Shown here piece by piece: positions 61,559 to 64,000 of a stretch of 64,000 nt of DNA. This stretch comes from JAGOJE01 sp964553715. GTDB lineage: Bacteria > Pseudomonadota > Alphaproteobacteria > Rickettsiales > Rickettsiaceae. The position numbers and the translations under genes were made by a program. The notes below the pieces were generated by a model. It saw nothing but the letters and a program-made list of their open reading frames with translations, did not search any database and was not told the DNA's origin. Within the stretch, counting starts at the first letter, position 1; each line of letters starts with the position of its first letter. The stretch lies in assembly GCA_964553715.1 (NCBI GenBank), contig CAZKKY010000004.1:1-64000 (forward strand), written 5' to 3'.

Positions 61559-62296
61559 ATGAAAATCTCATCTTTATATCGAATTTACATAGATAGCCTT
61601 GAAATAAAAACAGGTAATATAATTAGTTTATCTAAAGATCAGTCTCATTACATTATTCGTGTACTACGTTTAAGAGAAGGTAATTACATAAGGATATTTA
61701 ATGAAAACATTGGGGAATATCTAGCTTCTGTTGCAATATCAAGCAAAAACTCTTGCGATTTATTACCCCTAGAATTACTGCGCAAGCCAGAAGTTTCTAC
61801 AAGATTATATCTCATACAATCTATAATCAAAAATGATAAAATGATACAATTAATCGATATGGTTACTCAAATAGGAGCAACAGATATTATTCCTATAATT
61901 TCAGATAGAACGCAAAATAAAACGATAAATTACGAGCGCTACAGAAGATGTATTATTGAGTCTACAGAGCAATCAGAAAGAATTACCCCTCCTATTTTGC
62001 ATGAAATCAAAACTATTGAAAATTTTTATCATAACCTTGATATAGATAAGATATTTTATGCCAATGAAATGGACGATAATAGTAATCTGATTGATAGATC
62101 TTCTCTAGAAAATACAAAAAATATAGCTTTCATAATAGGACCAGAAGGTGGTTTTACAGACAGAGAAATTCTATCACTTTCTAAAATAGAAAATGCTAGG
62201 TCAGTTAGCCTTGGCAGTAATGTACTCAGATCTGAAACTGCAGCAATTACCATGGCAGCCCAGATTCAAGTTTTAAGACATCAAATAATAAACTAA
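61559..62296 (+). CDS. rsmE: 16S rRNA (uracil-1498-N3)-methyltransferase RsmE
   Basis: A SPOUT-class enzyme that methylates U1498 in the decoding centre. The 245-residue protein has the N-terminal PUA-like domain (SKDQSHYIIRVLRLREGNYI) and the knotted methyltransferase domain with IIGPEGGFTDREI and the C-terminal SLGSNVLRSETAAI, both diagnostic. ATG at 61559 is chosen over a TTG directly in front of it. rnhB starts one base after its stop, so the two are coupled. Confidence 0.96.
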   Translation: MKISSLYRIYIDSLEIKTGNIISLSKDQSHYIIRVLRLREGNYIRIFNENIGEYLASVAISSKNSCDLLPLELLRKPEVSTRLYLIQSIIKNDKMIQLIDMVTQIGATDIIPIISDRTQNKTINYERYRRCIIESTEQSERITPPILHEIKTIENFYHNLDIDKIFYANEMDDNSNLIDRSSLENTKNIAFIIGPEGGFTDREILSLSKIENARSVSLGSNVLRSETAAITMAAQIQVLRHQIIN

Positions 62297-62297
62297 T

Positions 62298-62882
62298 ATG
62301 CCAGACTTATCTATAGAAAAAACATGGCCTAACACTATAATAGCAGGGGTTGATGAAGCTGGCAGAGGCCCTCTAATGGGCCCAGTATTTGCATGCGCTG
62401 TAATTATAGACCAAAATAAGATCATAGATGGTATTAAGGATTCTAAAAAACTTTCGCCATCAAAAAGAGAAAAACTTTATGATGCTATTACAAGCCAGTA
62501 TGAATATGCTATTGGAATAGCAGAAAGCTATGAAATAGATGAGTTAAATATTTTAGAAGCTACAAAGCTTGCATGCAAAAGAGCTGTAGCTTCCTTAAAA
62601 ACTATTCCTAAAATTGTGCTAGTTGATGGCAATATGAAATTCCAAGATTCTAGATTTAAAAGTATAATCAAAGGAGATGATATTTCATTATCTATTGCTG
62701 CTGCATCTATAATTGCTAAAGTCAGCCGAGATAAGTTAATTAATAATTTAAGCTTAGAATTTCCAGATTATGAGTGGGATAAAAATAAAGGATATGGCAC
62801 AAAAAAACATATAGAGGCTATAAAAAAATTCGGTCTTACCATACATCATAGGAAAAGCTTTAGTATAAGAAAGCAAATATAA
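62298..62882 (+). CDS. rnhB: Ribonuclease HII
   Basis: RNase HII cuts RNA in RNA-DNA hybrids and removes single ribonucleotides from DNA. The 194-residue protein has AGVDEAGRGPLMGPV with the first catalytic Asp-Glu pair, DSKKLSPSKRE, the third acidic residue in VLVDGN, and SIIAKVSRDK. All are at normal positions. It overlaps nothing and begins 1 bp after rsmE. Confidence 0.97.
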   Translation: MPDLSIEKTWPNTIIAGVDEAGRGPLMGPVFACAVIIDQNKIIDGIKDSKKLSPSKREKLYDAITSQYEYAIGIAESYEIDELNILEATKLACKRAVASLKTIPKIVLVDGNMKFQDSRFKSIIKGDDISLSIAAASIIAKVSRDKLINNLSLEFPDYEWDKNKGYGTKKHIEAIKKFGLTIHHRKSFSIRKQI

Positions 62883-62946
62883 TAAAAGATGATGATGTAA
62901 TTTAGTCACCCAAAATAGCATTACCAAAAACCAAACCCTCAGTTGC

Positions 62947-62975
62947 TTGCCTTGAGTTGTTATGTATGCTATAAT
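62947..62975 (+). promoter_or_regulatory. Near-consensus sigma-70 promoter ahead of the last gene
   Basis: TTGCCT, 17 bp, TATAAT. The predicted transcript would begin about 30 nt before the ATG at 63012. This is one of the closest matches to consensus in the window, and implies that the unknown gene is expressed on its own. Confidence 0.6.
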
Positions 62976-63011
62976 TACGCGTCTATCACACAAATAAAAT
63001 GGAGCAAATAT

Positions 63012-64000
63012 ATGCCTTGGACTACAGAACAGGAAGAACAATTTATCATAAAGCTTGACGCCTCTTCTCAAAACACTGAATTAGATCAGGCAGAGGTGGA
63101 AAAGTTAAAAAAATCCCATGAAGATATTAAAATAGCATTCATGAATGATTTATCAGTTACTGATGCTATTTCTTTAACACCGTCTCAGGCACGTGTTTAT
63201 AATAAGATCTATACTAATTTCAATGATTCACAATATGCTTATAATGAAGCTCAAAAAATTGCCACGATTTTCCAAGAAATAGCATTTTTGACTGGTAAAT
63301 TTACCTCAGTTGATGATGCTATAGAATTTTGCAGAGATGAAACTAAAACTGTTGACCTAAGTGGTTATGACGAAAATAATCCTTCACATGAAAAAACTAT
63401 AGAGCGTTTAAAACAACGTGAATATAAATTGCAGCATAAAGAGGAGGTATCTAATGCTAGGGCACAGGCTGTTAAGATCTTAAGCCCTGAAGATGCAAAG
63501 AAATTTATTTGGATTTCTCAGGTTGACATTCTGAATTATATATATACGGCAAAAACAAGAGCTAAAAAATCTGATGAGTCCACTATTACTCTTTCCGAAG
63601 ATGAAATTAATAAAGCTCTTACATTTGAAGATTCTGACGATGCAGAGTTTCTTAAAGAGGTATTAGCCAAAGTTTACAACAATCCCAAATATGGAACAGA
63701 AGGCTGGTATAAAATGCTAGAACACGGAGCGAACTACTCATATACAGAACAAGGAACTCTTACAGAGTTATTAATTGATAAAGCCCGTAAAAATGGCACT
63801 CTTGACAATGACAAAGATGCTATCTTCGATCTTATGTCGTCAATGACTCTAGAGCATCCTAATATATCAATGTTAATAAAGCAAGAAATACAAAAGCATC
63901 AAAAAGCTCAGTCAGATTTATTATCACAAAAGATTGGTAAAACTGTTACTATCTATAATGGCAAAGAATTAACTTCTACCAGTTCTACATTTGACTATTC
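63012..64000 (+). CDS. Large hydrophilic protein of unknown function, 3' end outside the window
   Basis: The frame opens with ATG at 63012 (MPWTTEQEEQFIIKLDASSQ) and remains open for at least 329 codons to the end of the window. GGAG lies seven to eleven bases before the ATG. The product is acidic and Lys/Glu/Asp-rich with predicted helices (LKQREYKLQHKEEVSNARAQ, NKALTFEDSDDAEFLKEVLA) and has no signal peptide or membrane segment. No family is recognised. In a Rickettsiales genome such long, soluble lineage-specific proteins are candidates for secretion-system effectors, but nothing here proves it. Confidence 0.75.
   Translation, partial: MPWTTEQEEQFIIKLDASSQNTELDQAEVEKLKKSHEDIKIAFMNDLSVTDAISLTPSQARVYNKIYTNFNDSQYAYNEAQKIATIFQEIAFLTGKFTSVDDAIEFCRDETKTVDLSGYDENNPSHEKTIERLKQREYKLQHKEEVSNARAQAVKILSPEDAKKFIWISQVDILNYIYTAKTRAKKSDESTITLSEDEINKALTFEDSDDAEFLKEVLAKVYNNPKYGTEGWYKMLEHGANYSYTEQGTLTELLIDKARKNGTLDNDKDAIFDLMSSMTLEHPNISMLIKQEIQKHQKAQSDLLSQKIGKTVTIYNGKELTSTSSTFDY

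Overview
The window looks like part of the chromosome of an obligate intracellular alphaproteobacterium of the order Rickettsiales. The DNA is AT-rich, and the gene set fits that order: a virB3-virB4-virB6 type IV secretion cluster with four virB6 paralogues in tandem, split pntAA/pntAB/pntB, ccmC with a seven-iron ferredoxin, a PhbB-like reductase, degenerate metabolic paralogues and several amino-acid or solute importers. The family is not resolved from this window alone. Three runs of exactly 100 N (33044-33143, 36997-37096, 43138-43237) are scaffold gaps, and each lies inside the repetitive 3' end of a virB6 gene.

Layout. 1-5.5 kb (minus): an unknown partial gene and a small doubtful gene, a sodium:solute symporter, fabI and lon. 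5.5-7.1 kb: a threonine/serine dehydratase-like enzyme (plus), then a 0.5 kb intergenic cluster of palindromic repeats. 7.1-10.1 kb (minus): an overlapping block of pgeF, ccmC, fdxA and an M48 metalloprotease. 10.1-15.4 kb: a miniature glutamine-synthetase-like gene (plus), then uvrB and gyrB (minus). 15.4-20.4 kb (plus): a transposase/nuclease remnant, a TlpA-like thioredoxin, sppA and acnA. 20.5-23.5 kb (minus): a degenerate inositol-monophosphatase-like gene, efp, phbB and a degenerate peptide-deformylase-like gene. 23.7-31.0 kb (plus): a fatty-acid desaturase, mnmA, two amino-acid transporters, hisS and a membrane-anchored glycosyltransferase-like gene.

31.0-48.6 kb (minus) is the virB3-virB4-virB6-1 to virB6-4 operon, with a promoter-like sequence ahead of virB3 and almost no spacing between most genes. 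The four VirB6 proteins share an N-terminal secretion signal or anchor, an extracytoplasmic region and a membrane core. Three have long tails, each different: acidic/Gly-rich 15-residue repeats, Ser/Gly-rich 64-residue repeats, and in virB6-4 a very long tail. That tail holds a Pro/Ser-rich stretch, a J-domain-like segment with the HPD motif, two 32-residue repeats and three Lys-rich 116-residue modules. A J-domain inside a VirB6 secretion-channel protein is the most unusual observation in the window.

48.7-54.6 kb (minus): mreC, mreB, an LptG/LptF-family permease, a CAT-anticodon tRNA, dnaX, a short 4.5S SRP RNA (ffs) and lolA. 54.6-64.0 kb (plus): pntAA-pntAB-pntB, holC, an ELM1-like exported protein, murJ, traX, rsmE, rnhB, and the start of a large unknown protein behind a near-consensus promoter.

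Most genes are cell-envelope, secretion, transport, replication or translation housekeeping. The lifestyle signal comes from the secretion operon, the importers (SSS, APC and AGCS families), the transhydrogenase and the gene remnants.
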